From Bacteroidales bacterium (lineage in GTDB: Bacteria; Bacteroidota; Bacteroidia; Bacteroidales; UBA932), in the NCBI GenBank assembly GCA_016293535.1, contig JAEDEB010000015.1:1-39416 (forward strand): 39,416 bases of DNA. Reading direction: 5' to 3'. Made by a program: the position numbers and the translations under genes. The stretch's first letter is position 1, and each line of letters starts with the position of its first letter. This document shows positions 6,993 through 16,439 of this stretch, piece by piece. The notes below the pieces were generated by a model. That model worked only from the letters and a program-made list of their open reading frames with translations, searched no databases and was not told where the DNA came from.

Positions 6993-9900
6993 ATGAAACA
7001 ATCAATCAAGTTTCTGCTCGCCGCTTTTGCGGCAATGTTTGTGGGCGTGAGCGCGTTTGCGCAGATCACGACCTCTTCACTCAACGGTCGCGTTGCCGAC
7101 GCCTCCGGCGAGGCAGTGATAGGTGCCGCAGTCGTGGCAACCCACGCCGAGTCCGGTACAACCTACGCGGCAGTGACCAATGCCGAAGGCCGCTTCGTAA
7201 TCAACGGTATGCGCGCCGGTGGTCCTTACAATGTGGAGGTTTCCTGCCTGGGATACCAGACCGTAACCTACACGGACCTCTACCTCCAGCTCGCAGAGCC
7301 TTCCAGCATCAATGCCTCTCTCGCTGAGGACAGCGAGATGCTCAGCGAGGCCCTCGTGATCAGTGAGGCTGCGTCTAAATTCTCTTCTGACAAGACCGGT
7401 GCAGCCACCAACATCTCCAACAGGGAACTCACCGAAATGCCTACCGTCAGCAGGAGCATCACCGACATCACCCGCCTTTCTCCTTACGGAGGCAACGGCA
7501 TGAGCTTCGCAGGCCAGGACGGCCGTACCGCGAACTTCACCGTCGACGGCGCCAACTTCAACAACAATTTCGGACTTTCATCAAACCTCCCTGGAGGCGG
7601 AAATCCTATCTCCATCGACGCAATCGAGGAGATGCAGGTGGTAATCGCGCCGTTTGACGTACGCCAGTCCGGATTCATCGGCGGCGGTGTCAACGCCATC
7701 ACCAAGTCCGGTACGAACATCTTCAAGGGAAGCGCATACGTTTACCACAGGAACGAGAATATGCGAGGTGACTCCGTAGAGCACGAGCAGATATCCACCG
7801 CAAGGGACATAGACCGCAACACCACGGTCGGCGCCACCCTCGGAGGTCCTATCATCAAGAACAAGCTCTTCTTCTTCGCAAGCTTCGAGTATTCCAAGGT
7901 TCCTACCACTCCAAGCGACTGCCGCTGGAGGGCATCCTCCGACGGTCAGGGCGACGAGAACAGCAAGATTTCATACTGTACTTCAGAAGACCTCAAAACC
8001 GTCTCTGAATACGTAAAGGACACTTATGGCTATGACACAGGTTCCTACACCTCCTTCCCTGCAGACCAGCAGGCCTTCAAGGCTCTGGCCCGTCTGGACT
8101 GGAACATCAGCCAGAAGCATCATCTCGCGCTCCGCTACAACTACACCAACAACACTTCCTGGAGCGCTCCCAACGCAAGCTCGATGGACGGCGGCACACG
8201 TTCCCCATTCGGACGCATGTCCCTCTACTCGATGTCCTTTGCAAACTCGATGTACTCGATAAACAACATCGTACATTCGGTTTCCCTCGACCTCAACAGC
8301 CGCATCACAGACCAGCTCTCCAACCAGCTGCTCGTCACCTTCTCAAAGCTTGACGACGTGCGCGGCACCAACTCGACCGACTTCCCGTTCATCGACATCC
8401 AGGACGGAACCGGCACCAACACCCAGTACATGGCTCTCGGTTATGAGCTCTTCACCTGGAACAACGCCGTTCACAACACCAACTTCCTCGTCAAGGACGA
8501 GCTCTACTACTACGCCGGCAACCACAAGGTCACTGCAGGTCTCAACTACACCTACACGATGGCCGACAATGCCTATATGAGAAACGGTACCGGATACTAC
8601 CGCTATGCCAGCGTGGACGACTTCCTCAACGAGAGGACCCCTGAGGTTGTCTGCCTCACCTACGGTTACGGCGGAGAAGAGAATCCGGCAGCCCGCGTAC
8701 AGCGCCACGACCTCGCTCTCTATGCTCAGGACGAGTGGTCCATCAACGACAGGTTCAAGCTTACCTACGGCCTCCGTATCGACGCCAACTTCTATGACAA
8801 CGGCGACCTTATGACAAACGAAGCCATCAAGGAACTCGCCTACTATCCTAAGTCGCACAACTACACGGAGCAGCACATCGATACGGGCAAGTGGCCTACT
8901 TCACAGATTGCACTGTCTCCACGTATCGGATTCAACTGGGACGTTCTCGGCGACAGAAGCCTCACGCTCCGCGGAGGTACAGGTCTCTTCCAGGGCCGTC
9001 TCCCTCTCGTGTTCATGACCAACATGCCTACCAACAGCGGTATGGTCCAGTACAAGGCACAGATCAACGCCAGCACTGTCGTCAAGACCTACAAGAACGA
9101 AGTAAAGATGCCTAACTACACCGGACCTACAGTAACCGACAGCAAGGGCAACACCGTCATAGACATGAAACAGTTCGCCGGAAAGCTCAGAAACAGGACC
9201 GAACTCCGCGACTACCTCATTTCCATCGGCTATCCTGGAACCATATCTGCAGAAGACGGAACGGTTCCTTCATCGATTGCCGCAGTGGACCCTAACTTCA
9301 AGATGCCTCAGGTATGGAAGACATCCCTCGCCCTGGACTACAGGATTCCTGTGAACTTCCCGTTCTCTGTCAGCGTCGAGGGTATCTACAACAAGACTGT
9401 CAATGCTGCAACCATTTCTGACTGGAGCATGATGCCGGTAGAGGGCTTCGCCACCTTCAACGGTGCAGACAGCCGTCCTATCTACCCGGCTGAATTCCGC
9501 AACCAGACCAAGGCATTCGTCCTTGAGAACACCCACAAGGGTTTCGGATACTCCGCAAACGTGACCGTCAAGATGCAGCCTATTCCTGAAATCAGCCTCA
9601 TGGCCGCATATACCCGCACGGGCAACAAGGAAATCACCGGAATGCCGGGATCCGATGCCGAGTCAGCATTCACCTATGTTCCTTCATCCAAGGGTCCTAA
9701 CTACCTCAAGCTCCACAACTCCGCAAACGTGACTCCGGACCGCATAATCGCGTCTGCCACATACAACACCCGCTGCGGAGACCACTTCAGCATCATATAT
9801 GAGTCCTGGAGAGGAGGTTACAACTACTCCTACATGCTCGCCAACGACATGAACGGAGACGGATACCAGTATGACGCTCTCTACATCCCTACCGATAAGG

Positions 9901-10346
9901 AGGTTGCCGATAACGAATTCCGTTTCGTGAACGAGAAGGACCGCGACAGGTTCATGGCATTCGTGCACAACGACAAGTACCTGAGCAAGCATCAGGGCGA
10001 ATATGCCGAGGCATACAGCGTATACAACCCTTGGGTACACCGCATCGACTTCGCATACAAGCACGACTTCAAGATCAACATCGGCAAGTCAGTGAACACT
10101 CTCCAGCTCTCTGTCGACATCAAGAACGTAGCCAACATCTTCAACGACCACTACGGAGTGTCCAAGACAATGAACTCCAAGCTCAACTCAGGCCGCATCC
10201 TCAAGTATGAGGGTGCCGACGCGGAGGGTTACGCTGTCTTCTCGACCCCGAGCGCAGTCAGCGGCAGCACCCAGACCTGGGGCCACAACCACGCCATCGG
10301 CCAGTGCTGGTACGCCTCTGTCGGAATCAAGTATATGTTCAACTAA
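6993..10346 (+). CDS. Oar-like TonB-dependent receptor with N-terminal regulatory-like domain
   Basis: A 1117-residue outer-membrane receptor. The signal peptide MKQSIKFLLAAFAAMFVGVSAFAQ is followed by ITTSSLNGRVADASGEAVIGA, the start of a carboxypeptidase-regulatory-like beta domain (about 26-105). The plug (about 120-235, with NFTVDGANFNNNF and GGGVNAITKSGTN) and a very long barrel ending VGIKYMFN follow. This Oar-type layout is used without SusD. The frame is open to 6810, but the ATG at 6993 starts a perfect signal peptide and is preceded by AACAAAACATTT, so I use it. First gene of the predicted nucleic-acid scavenging operon; the next gene follows after 17 bp. Import of oligonucleotides or other nuclease products is inferred from the neighbours only. 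Confidence 0.93.
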   Translation: MKQSIKFLLAAFAAMFVGVSAFAQITTSSLNGRVADASGEAVIGAAVVATHAESGTTYAAVTNAEGRFVINGMRAGGPYNVEVSCLGYQTVTYTDLYLQLAEPSSINASLAEDSEMLSEALVISEAASKFSSDKTGAATNISNRELTEMPTVSRSITDITRLSPYGGNGMSFAGQDGRTANFTVDGANFNNNFGLSSNLPGGGNPISIDAIEEMQVVIAPFDVRQSGFIGGGVNAITKSGTNIFKGSAYVYHRNENMRGDSVEHEQISTARDIDRNTTVGATLGGPIIKNKLFFFASFEYSKVPTTPSDCRWRASSDGQGDENSKISYCTSEDLKTVSEYVKDTYGYDTGSYTSFPADQQAFKALARLDWNISQKHHLALRYNYTNNTSWSAPNASSMDGGTRSPFGRMSLYSMSFANSMYSINNIVHSVSLDLNSRITDQLSNQLLVTFSKLDDVRGTNSTDFPFIDIQDGTGTNTQYMALGYELFTWNNAVHNTNFLVKDELYYYAGNHKVTAGLNYTYTMADNAYMRNGTGYYRYASVDDFLNERTPEVVCLTYGYGGEENPAARVQRHDLALYAQDEWSINDRFKLTYGLRIDANFYDNGDLMTNEAIKELAYYPKSHNYTEQHIDTGKWPTSQIALSPRIGFNWDVLGDRSLTLRGGTGLFQGRLPLVFMTNMPTNSGMVQYKAQINASTVVKTYKNEVKMPNYTGPTVTDSKGNTVIDMKQFAGKLRNRTELRDYLISIGYPGTISAEDGTVPSSIAAVDPNFKMPQVWKTSLALDYRIPVNFPFSVSVEGIYNKTVNAATISDWSMMPVEGFATFNGADSRPIYPAEFRNQTKAFVLENTHKGFGYSANVTVKMQPIPEISLMAAYTRTGNKEITGMPGSDAESAFTYVPSSKGPNYLKLHNSANVTPDRIIASATYNTRCGDHFSIIYESWRGGYNYSYMLANDMNGDGYQYDALYIPTDKEVADNEFRFVNEKDRDRFMAFVHNDKYLSKHQGEYAEAYSVYNPWVHRIDFAYKHDFKINIGKSVNTLQLSVDIKNVANIFNDHYGVSKTMNSKLNSGRILKYEGADAEGYAVFSTPSAVSGSTQTWGHNHAIGQCWYASVGIKYMFN

Positions 10347-10363
10347 TATAGAAGTCTGATACA

Positions 10364-11950
10364 ATGAAACTCAAATATATTTTCGCATCAATCATCTCCC
10401 TTGCCCTCCTTGCAGTGGGATGTACGAAAGAGGACCCGGCTTCTCTGAACAACATCAGCGTATCCAAGACCTATCTGTCCATCCCTGAAGAGGGCGGTTC
10501 AGTAGAAGTGACCATCAACGCCCTCGAAGAGTGGAAATTCGAACTCCAGTTCTATAGCGACGATGATGTGAAGGATGCAGACAGGGGCTGCCCTACCTGG
10601 CTCACTGCAAGTGCAGAGAAAGGTGTTCCCGGCGAGACCGTAATCACCTTCAGTGCTGAAAAAACTGAGGCAGGCCGCGAGGCAGAGATCCACATACTTG
10701 TGGGCACCAACACCCAGATTCTCATAGTCCGTCAGGGCGAGATGACAGCCAGCGAGGCAAGTTGCAAAGAAATCATTGCAGGCCCCAACGGCAAAACCTA
10801 CAGGGTTACAGGTACCTGCACCAGCATTACCAATACGACTTACGGCAACTGGCTCCTCAACGACAACACCGGTGAGATTACCATCTACGGAACCCTCGAC
10901 AAAGACGGTGCCGAGAAGAATTTCTCGAGCCTCGGCATAGAAGTGGGCGACGTTGTGACCGTCGAAGGTCCAAAGGACACCTACGGAACCACTATCGAGC
11001 TTGTCAAAGTGACCGTCATCAAGATTTCCAAGGCCATGCTCAAAATGGTCAGCGACAATGACATCACAATAGAAAAAACTGCTGACACCCTGGATGTCAA
11101 GCTTGCCTTCAAGGGTAACGGCGCATACTTCGAAATCGACAAGGAGAAAAGCACTGCCGAGATAGAGTATCTGAAAACCACTGTCATCGAGGGTGTTCCT
11201 TCCAAGCTCGAGAAGAACCCGGCAGATACTGCAATCTTCAGATTCGCAGTTGCCGCAAATGACGGCTTCGAAGTCAGGACCGGTTCCATCAATTTCTGGT
11301 CCGGTTCTACCGAAGCCACCTTCAACTTCACTCAGAAGAGCAATCTCCCAGAAAAGGTGACTATCAAGGAGGCAATTGACAATCGTGCCAATGGCAGTCA
11401 GGTATATGTCGAAGGCGTGATCAAGGCAATCTGCGGAAAAGGATACATACTTGACGATGGCACCGCTGCTCTCCTCATCTACAAGCCTACCGTAGAATCC
11501 TACGCAGTCGGAGACAAGATGAAGATTGCCGGAAAGGTAGCCGTATACAATTTTGGAGCACAGATCGAGACACCTCTTTATGAGGTCAAGGACGGCACTG
11601 AGCAAGTCACGTATCCTAAAGCCATCGTATATGACGCCGACAAGGTGAAGGCGCTCAAGGATGAGCTCTCAGAAAAGGTCGCGGACAAAACTTCCTATGT
11701 TACTCCAATCGAGTATATCCAGCTTAGCGGCAAAGTCAGCGTAAGCGGTAATTACTACAACCTCATCCTCGATGGCACCACGGAATTGCAGGGCTCGTTC
11801 TATCAGCTGTCCGATGAGCAGAAGACTCAAATCGGCGCCCTCGATGGCAAGAATGTCCGGCTTACCGGCTACAAGCAGTCAGTCAGCGTTTCCAGCAATA
11901 AGCCTAAATACCTCAATGTGATATACACTTCCGTTGAAGAAATCAAGTAA
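10364..11950 (+). CDS. Surface lipoprotein with BACON and OB-fold domains
   Basis: 528 residues with a type II signal ending AVGC (Cys20). CTKEDP after the Cys contains K-(D/E)2, like the surface-export signal of Bacteroidota lipoproteins. Order of domains as I read them: BACON (about 31-125, ending ILIVRQGE), OB-fold (about 130-222, LNDNTGEITIYG), a second BACON-like domain (about 225-328, ending FNFTQKS), OB-fold (about 335-415, YILDDGTAALLIY), and a third OB-like unit (about 450-525, LSGKVSVSGNYYNLILDG). OB folds of this kind often bind nucleic acids; BACON domains are thought to act as spacers or glycan/mucin-contact modules. Lies 17 bp after the TBDR and is paralogous in layout to the next gene, with a near-identical SVSGNYYN segment. 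Function in polynucleotide capture is inferred. Confidence 0.88.
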   Translation: MKLKYIFASIISLALLAVGCTKEDPASLNNISVSKTYLSIPEEGGSVEVTINALEEWKFELQFYSDDDVKDADRGCPTWLTASAEKGVPGETVITFSAEKTEAGREAEIHILVGTNTQILIVRQGEMTASEASCKEIIAGPNGKTYRVTGTCTSITNTTYGNWLLNDNTGEITIYGTLDKDGAEKNFSSLGIEVGDVVTVEGPKDTYGTTIELVKVTVIKISKAMLKMVSDNDITIEKTADTLDVKLAFKGNGAYFEIDKEKSTAEIEYLKTTVIEGVPSKLEKNPADTAIFRFAVAANDGFEVRTGSINFWSGSTEATFNFTQKSNLPEKVTIKEAIDNRANGSQVYVEGVIKAICGKGYILDDGTAALLIYKPTVESYAVGDKMKIAGKVAVYNFGAQIETPLYEVKDGTEQVTYPKAIVYDADKVKALKDELSEKVADKTSYVTPIEYIQLSGKVSVSGNYYNLILDGTTELQGSFYQLSDEQKTQIGALDGKNVRLTGYKQSVSVSSNKPKYLNVIYTSVEEIK

Positions 11951-11992
11951 TCTTCAAATTACTGATAAAATTTCACATTAATTTATTGACTT

Positions 11993-12027
11993 AATCCGGC
12001 AGACTCTAAAGTTTGCCGGATTATTTG
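11993..12027 (+). terminator. Hairpin between the two OB-fold lipoprotein genes
   Basis: AATCCGGCA (11993-12001) and TGCCGGATT (12014-12022) form a 9-bp stem, followed by ATTTG. The T content is modest, so it could be a partial terminator that lowers expression of the downstream genes or an RNA-stabilising structure. TATATTCG (12028-12035), one base off the -7 consensus, follows directly and could restart transcription. Confidence 0.5.
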
Positions 12028-12075
12028 TATATTCGCGGTCTTGTGCAACAATTTGTAATCAAAATCAAAGCAAAT

Positions 12076-14079
12076 ATGAAAATAAGGCAAATCCTTGCAG
12101 GGGCTATGGCCGTATTGGCGCTCGCATCCTGCGAAAAGACCGTCGACGCATTAGTCAAGGTCGACAACAATCAGATCGAATTCAAAGCAGAGGGCGGGAC
12201 TCAGACCGTAAGTTTTACCTCAACTGCAAAATGGAAAGTCACAGGTCTTGAGAAAGTCGGTGGCTGGATCAACGTGACTCCTGAAGAGGGCAACGGTTCT
12301 GCTGACAAACAGGAACTTGAAATTAAGGTCACCCCTAACGAGGGCGAGGACCGTACGGCTGTAATCACCATCGAGTCCAATGTCTTCGCAAAGAAATCCA
12401 TCCGCATCAACCAGGCCGGGAACGTCGTGGAAGCCGAACAGATCACCGTTGCCGAATTCCTGCAGAAGAAGGATACTGAAACCGCCTATGTTCTCGAGGG
12501 TGTTATTTCCGGGCTGACAAACAGCAGCTACAAGGGTTTCGACCTTACCGACGAGACCGGAAAAGTTCCTTGCGCATTCCCTGAAAATTTTGACGAAAAA
12601 GTATCCGAACTCGCAAACGGATGCACGGTCAGGATTCAGGGCAAGTACAACTACTACGAAAGCAAGAATCTCGACCAGATGAACAATGGAACCATACTCC
12701 GTGTGACTCCGGCTCCTGCTTACGATATCACAGCCTGCACCGTTGCCGATTTTATCAAAAAGGCTGACGCGACTCATCAGTACAGACTCAGCGGTACAAT
12801 CTCCAATTTCAATTCCACATATTGCAGCTTCGACCTTACCGATGACAGCGGAAGCATCTATGTGTATTCCGTTACTGATGCAAGCAAGACCGAATATGCA
12901 ACAAAACTTGCAAACGGCTACAAGGTGACCCTTACGGGTTTCTATCAGTATTTCGAGAAAAATCAACAGCACGAGGTGATCAATGCCACCATCGAGAGCT
13001 GTGAGGCTGTCGAGGCCGAAAAAAACACCCTCTCAGGCGTCGTGGTGGCAGTCAATGCCACGGGCTTCCTTCTCAAGGCTGATGACGGCTACAAGTATTT
13101 CTATGACAAGGACATCAAGCCTGAGGTCGTTGTGGGAGACGTCATAGAGGCCGTAGCGGAGAAGACCGAATACAGCGGACTTGTCGAATACGAAAACTAC
13201 ACCCTGACCAAGAAGGAAACCCAGACTGTGACGCATCCAGAGCCTACTGCTCTCAGCGGAACTAATTTCGACTCCTTCACCACCCAGTTCGGCTATGCCT
13301 CCTTCAGTGGCAAGCTCAGCGTAAGCGGAAACTACTACAATGTAAAAATTGACGGAGCCACCACTACCGGCAGCCTCGCAGGTCCTACCCTTCCTGCCGA
13401 CATTAAGAGTGGACAGATAATAGACGTCACCGGCTACTACCTCAACCAGACCGGTTCATCAACAAAGTACCAGAACTACATCGTTACCTCCATCAAGCTC
13501 AGCGACGATCAGACTGGCGCTGGCGAGCCTGACGAGCCTGCGACCCCGGCTGACCCAACTGTCCTTGAACCAAAGGAGGGTGAGGTATGCCACGCCCTCA
13601 CTCTTGAAGAAATCCAGAAGGGAGTCAATGTTGACAATTCAGGATATCAGACTCTTACCATTAGCGGAGCCGAGGGCAACTGGACTGCAAATTGCAACTC
13701 CAAACAAGCATACCTCCAGTTCAGGAACAACAACGCCTCATATCTCACCTCTCCTGCCTACGCTACTGAAGTCAAGAGGGTGGTTCTCGTGACAAATGCA
13801 GCTAAATTCAAACAGACTAACGAAAAGACCCTCAGACTGGCAGCGGTCCCGGTTGTAAATCCTGCCACTCTCCCGACCGGAAAGGATTCCAACGATAAAA
13901 ACATAAATTATACGGAAGCGCAGTGGAGCACCAACTACGGAATCTCTTCGGTGAAGTCAAACGGAGGAGCCCAGAACGCCGAAATAAAGTTCTCTCAGAC
14001 CGGAGTAAAACAGTTCTCCATACTTAGCTGCGACGGAGCGATGTACATTGACGCAATCTACGTATTCTGCGCAAAATAG
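12076..14079 (+). CDS. Surface lipoprotein with BACON and several OB-fold domains
   Basis: 667 residues; the start at 12076 (MKIRQILAGAMAVLALASC) gives a clean lipoprotein signal with Cys19, whereas the open frame from 12013 overlaps a hairpin. A BACON domain (about 28-118, FTSTAKWKVTGLEKVGGWINVTP) is followed by OB-fold units at about 123-220 (FDLTDETGKVPCAF), 222-318 (FDLTDDSGSIYVYS), 322-390 and 400-485 (LSVSGNYYNVKIDG). An acidic/proline linker (GEPDEPATPADP) then leads to a C-terminal beta domain (about 500-667) that I do not recognise. It shares its layout with the preceding gene, which points to duplication. Probably holds extracellular polymer, most likely nucleic acid given the two nucleases downstream. 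No catalytic motif is visible. Confidence 0.88.
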   Translation: MKIRQILAGAMAVLALASCEKTVDALVKVDNNQIEFKAEGGTQTVSFTSTAKWKVTGLEKVGGWINVTPEEGNGSADKQELEIKVTPNEGEDRTAVITIESNVFAKKSIRINQAGNVVEAEQITVAEFLQKKDTETAYVLEGVISGLTNSSYKGFDLTDETGKVPCAFPENFDEKVSELANGCTVRIQGKYNYYESKNLDQMNNGTILRVTPAPAYDITACTVADFIKKADATHQYRLSGTISNFNSTYCSFDLTDDSGSIYVYSVTDASKTEYATKLANGYKVTLTGFYQYFEKNQQHEVINATIESCEAVEAEKNTLSGVVVAVNATGFLLKADDGYKYFYDKDIKPEVVVGDVIEAVAEKTEYSGLVEYENYTLTKKETQTVTHPEPTALSGTNFDSFTTQFGYASFSGKLSVSGNYYNVKIDGATTTGSLAGPTLPADIKSGQIIDVTGYYLNQTGSSTKYQNYIVTSIKLSDDQTGAGEPDEPATPADPTVLEPKEGEVCHALTLEEIQKGVNVDNSGYQTLTISGAEGNWTANCNSKQAYLQFRNNNASYLTSPAYATEVKRVVLVTNAAKFKQTNEKTLRLAAVPVVNPATLPTGKDSNDKNINYTEAQWSTNYGISSVKSNGGAQNAEIKFSQTGVKQFSILSCDGAMYIDAIYVFCAK

Positions 14080-14107
14080 CATCAGAACCATAACAGGGTA
14101 AAGATAC

Positions 14108-14137
14108 AAGGGATGCCCGGGAGACCGGGCTTCCCTT
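14108..14137 (+). other. Strong intergenic hairpin before the endonuclease gene
   Basis: AAGGGA-T-GCCCGG, loop GAGA, CCGGGC-T-TCCCTT: a 12-bp stem with one T-T mismatch, 28 bases after the stop codon at 14079 and 14 before the next ATG. No T-run follows, so RNA processing or stability is more likely than termination. Confidence 0.65.
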
Positions 14138-14151
14138 GGTTCGCTAAAGAA

Positions 14152-15354
14152 ATGGAGAAAATCTTGAAAAGGTGCGGATTGATTCTGGCGGTTCTGCTGC
14201 CGGTACTGTTCCAGTCATGCGCGGAAAAAGGAATCGACTCCAACACCGGAGTACAGTTCATGGTGACCGAAGTCGGCCCCCAGAAGAGCAACCAGTGGCT
14301 CAAGGTCAGGGCATCGGGAGAGTGGAGCCTGATTCTGTCTGCGGAGGACATGCAGGAGGGAGAAAGCATAAGCTGGGCCAGGCTCGAGACCACCGGCGGC
14401 AGCGGCGACGCAGCCGTTCTGTTCTCCTGGGACGAGAACAAGGAGACTACCCCGCGTTCTTGCTATGTGGAGATGACCACTGCGGGGAAAAAGTATGTAT
14501 GTGACTTTACCCAGAACTGCAGCGACAAGAGCTACACCGAGGTGGCGACTGAACTGGTTTCAGACCCTGTTCCCGGATGGATGGAGCTTCCTGCAGTGGT
14601 GGACGACCCGCAGAAGGGAATGTTCTTCATCAGCCACCATATGACGGTCAAGGGCAACGTTTACCGCAATTACTCCTTCAATTTCGACCGCAATAAAAGG
14701 GTGGCCCATTGGGTAGCCTACCCCCTTACCTCCAAGCTTATAGGCTCAGGCGACAGGACCAACTCCTGGGGAGTGCTCGACCCGAAGGTGCCGCGAGCCG
14801 ACCAGGCGTACCTGCGCAAGAGCTTCAGCGGCTATGACCGCGGACACCAGCTTCCGTCTGCGGACCGCTATTCCGCAAACGTATCCACCTTCTACGGCAC
14901 CAACATGACCCCGCAGAAGGCAGCCCTCAACCAGCACGGCTGGATGAAACTCGAAGGCAAGGTCCGCAGTTGGATGAGTGCTTTCGACACGCTCTACGTG
15001 GTTACAGGCGCGGACGTAAGACAGACTCTCGGAACCTCGTCGGATTTCGATGGCAAGGCCATAGCGATTCCGCAAGGCTACTACAAGGCCCTTCTGGGAT
15101 ACGTCAGGCCCAACAGCCCTCTCGGAACACCCGCAAACTCGGGAACAACGGGAGGCTGGGCAGGGATAGCCTTCTATTACAGCCACATCTCATCCGGAGA
15201 GAACTGGGGCGAGGACGACGCTGCCATCATGTCCCACAAGATGAGCATAGATGAGCTCGAGAGCGAACTTGGCATCGATTTCTTCCCTCTGCTTCCTTCC
15301 CGCACCCAATCGGCAGACAAAGTGGAATCCACCGTGGACAGCTGGTGGAAATAA
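14152..15354 (+). CDS. Lipoprotein DNA/RNA non-specific endonuclease (NUC1 family) with BACON-like domain
   Basis: 400 residues. The type II signal ends FQSC (Cys23). A BACON-like beta domain (about 35-125, WLKVRASGEWSLIL to VCDFTQN) precedes a beta-beta-alpha-metal nuclease domain (about 150-385). Its catalytic motif is SGYDRGHQLPSADR (His232). The metal-binding Asn lies in NMTPQKAALNQHGW (Asn251 and Asn260), as in Serratia-type nucleases. Such enzymes cut single- and double-stranded DNA and RNA to short 5'-phosphorylated oligonucleotides. Being a lipoprotein, it should sit at the outer membrane, possibly on the surface. The ATG at 14152 is preferred over 14113, which falls in the hairpin. 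The next gene follows within 8 bp, so co-translation is likely. Confidence 0.95.
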   Translation: MEKILKRCGLILAVLLPVLFQSCAEKGIDSNTGVQFMVTEVGPQKSNQWLKVRASGEWSLILSAEDMQEGESISWARLETTGGSGDAAVLFSWDENKETTPRSCYVEMTTAGKKYVCDFTQNCSDKSYTEVATELVSDPVPGWMELPAVVDDPQKGMFFISHHMTVKGNVYRNYSFNFDRNKRVAHWVAYPLTSKLIGSGDRTNSWGVLDPKVPRADQAYLRKSFSGYDRGHQLPSADRYSANVSTFYGTNMTPQKAALNQHGWMKLEGKVRSWMSAFDTLYVVTGADVRQTLGTSSDFDGKAIAIPQGYYKALLGYVRPNSPLGTPANSGTTGGWAGIAFYYSHISSGENWGEDDAAIMSHKMSIDELESELGIDFFPLLPSRTQSADKVESTVDSWWK

Positions 15355-15362
15355 ATGAGAAT

Positions 15363-16436
15363 ATGAAAAGAATTGTACTGATAATCACCTCTCTCCTGCT
15401 TCTGTGCGGCCACAGCTTCGCACAGAAGGGAGCCTCCCGCAATTACATAGTGGGCTTCTACAACCTCGAGAACCTCTTCGACATCTACGATGATCCGGCC
15501 AAGAACGACGAGGAATTCCTGCCGGAAGGCAAGAACAAATGGACCGCGGTCAAGTATGAGAAGAAGGTCCACAACATGGCTCAGGTCATCGCTTCGATGG
15601 CCAAGGACAACGGCCGTTTCCATACCGTACTGGGCGTCAGCGAGATAGAGAACCGTCTCGTACTCGAGGACCTCGTTGCGGATCCGCAGATTGCCGCAGC
15701 CAACTACCAGATTGTCCATTATGACGGACCGGACCGCCGCGGAGTCGACGTAGCCCTGCTCTACAAACCGGAGCAGTTCACCTATCTCGACAGCGAGTCC
15801 ATCCCTTTCACCTTCACCGGCTCCAAGGTGGAGATAACCCTCGACGAGGAGGAACAGGACTATTTCCGCACCCGCGACATACTTATGGTCCACGGACTCA
15901 TTGACGGAGAGCACTTCGCGTTCTATGTTATGCACCTTCCTTCCCGCATCGGCGGCAAGGGCGCTGACCTGCGGTCCCGCGGCGCCGAAATCTGCTACAA
16001 CCACGCTGCCGGGATGATGGAGAAATATCCGGGCATCAAGATAGTCGCCATGGGCGACATGAACGACGACCCTTTCGACGACAGTATGGCGAATTGGCTC
16101 CACGGACGCGAGACGCTTGACCAGGTAGGCGAGGATGATTTCTTCAATCCTTTCCTTTCGATGATCAAGGCCGGATACGGTTCTCTCTGCTACCAGTACC
16201 AGTGGTGCATCTACGACCAGATTCTTGTCAACCACGCACTCGCCAAGGCTCCTCAAGGCGGGCTCAGGATTATGCCTCTGCTCAAGAATACTTATTACGG
16301 CCGTATCTACAAGAAGCCTTTCCTTGTACAGAAGAAGGGCCAGTACAAGGACCAGCCTTTCAGGACCTTCTCCAACGGCGCCTTCGTCGGAGGCTATTCC
16401 GACCATTTCCCTACGTATATTCTGATAAGCAAATAA
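15363..16436 (+). CDS. Secreted endonuclease/exonuclease/phosphatase-family protein
   Basis: 357 residues with a type I signal peptide (MKRIVLIITSLLLLCGHSFA, cut before QKG). The EEP fold motifs are all present: YNLENLFD (Asn, metal side), GVSEIENR (catalytic Glu), RRGVDVALLY, MHLPSR, GDMNDDPFDD (Asp and Asn), YDQIL and GYSDHFP (Asp-His pair). The family hydrolyses phosphodiester or phosphomonoester bonds; members range from DNA nucleases to sphingomyelinases, so the exact substrate is open. Between a non-specific nuclease and a receptor gene, trimming of oligonucleotides is the natural reading. I start at 15363 (ATG), not the GTG at 15345 that overlaps the previous gene. Confidence 0.93.
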   Translation: MKRIVLIITSLLLLCGHSFAQKGASRNYIVGFYNLENLFDIYDDPAKNDEEFLPEGKNKWTAVKYEKKVHNMAQVIASMAKDNGRFHTVLGVSEIENRLVLEDLVADPQIAAANYQIVHYDGPDRRGVDVALLYKPEQFTYLDSESIPFTFTGSKVEITLDEEEQDYFRTRDILMVHGLIDGEHFAFYVMHLPSRIGGKGADLRSRGAEICYNHAAGMMEKYPGIKIVAMGDMNDDPFDDSMANWLHGRETLDQVGEDDFFNPFLSMIKAGYGSLCYQYQWCIYDQILVNHALAKAPQGGLRIMPLLKNTYYGRIYKKPFLVQKKGQYKDQPFRTFSNGAFVGGYSDHFPTYILISK

Positions 16437-16439
16437 ACT

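Noticed and set aside
15177..16406. 409-codon minus-strand frame opposite the EEP gene
   Set aside because: The plus-strand EEP protein carries all catalytic motifs; the opposite frame has none.
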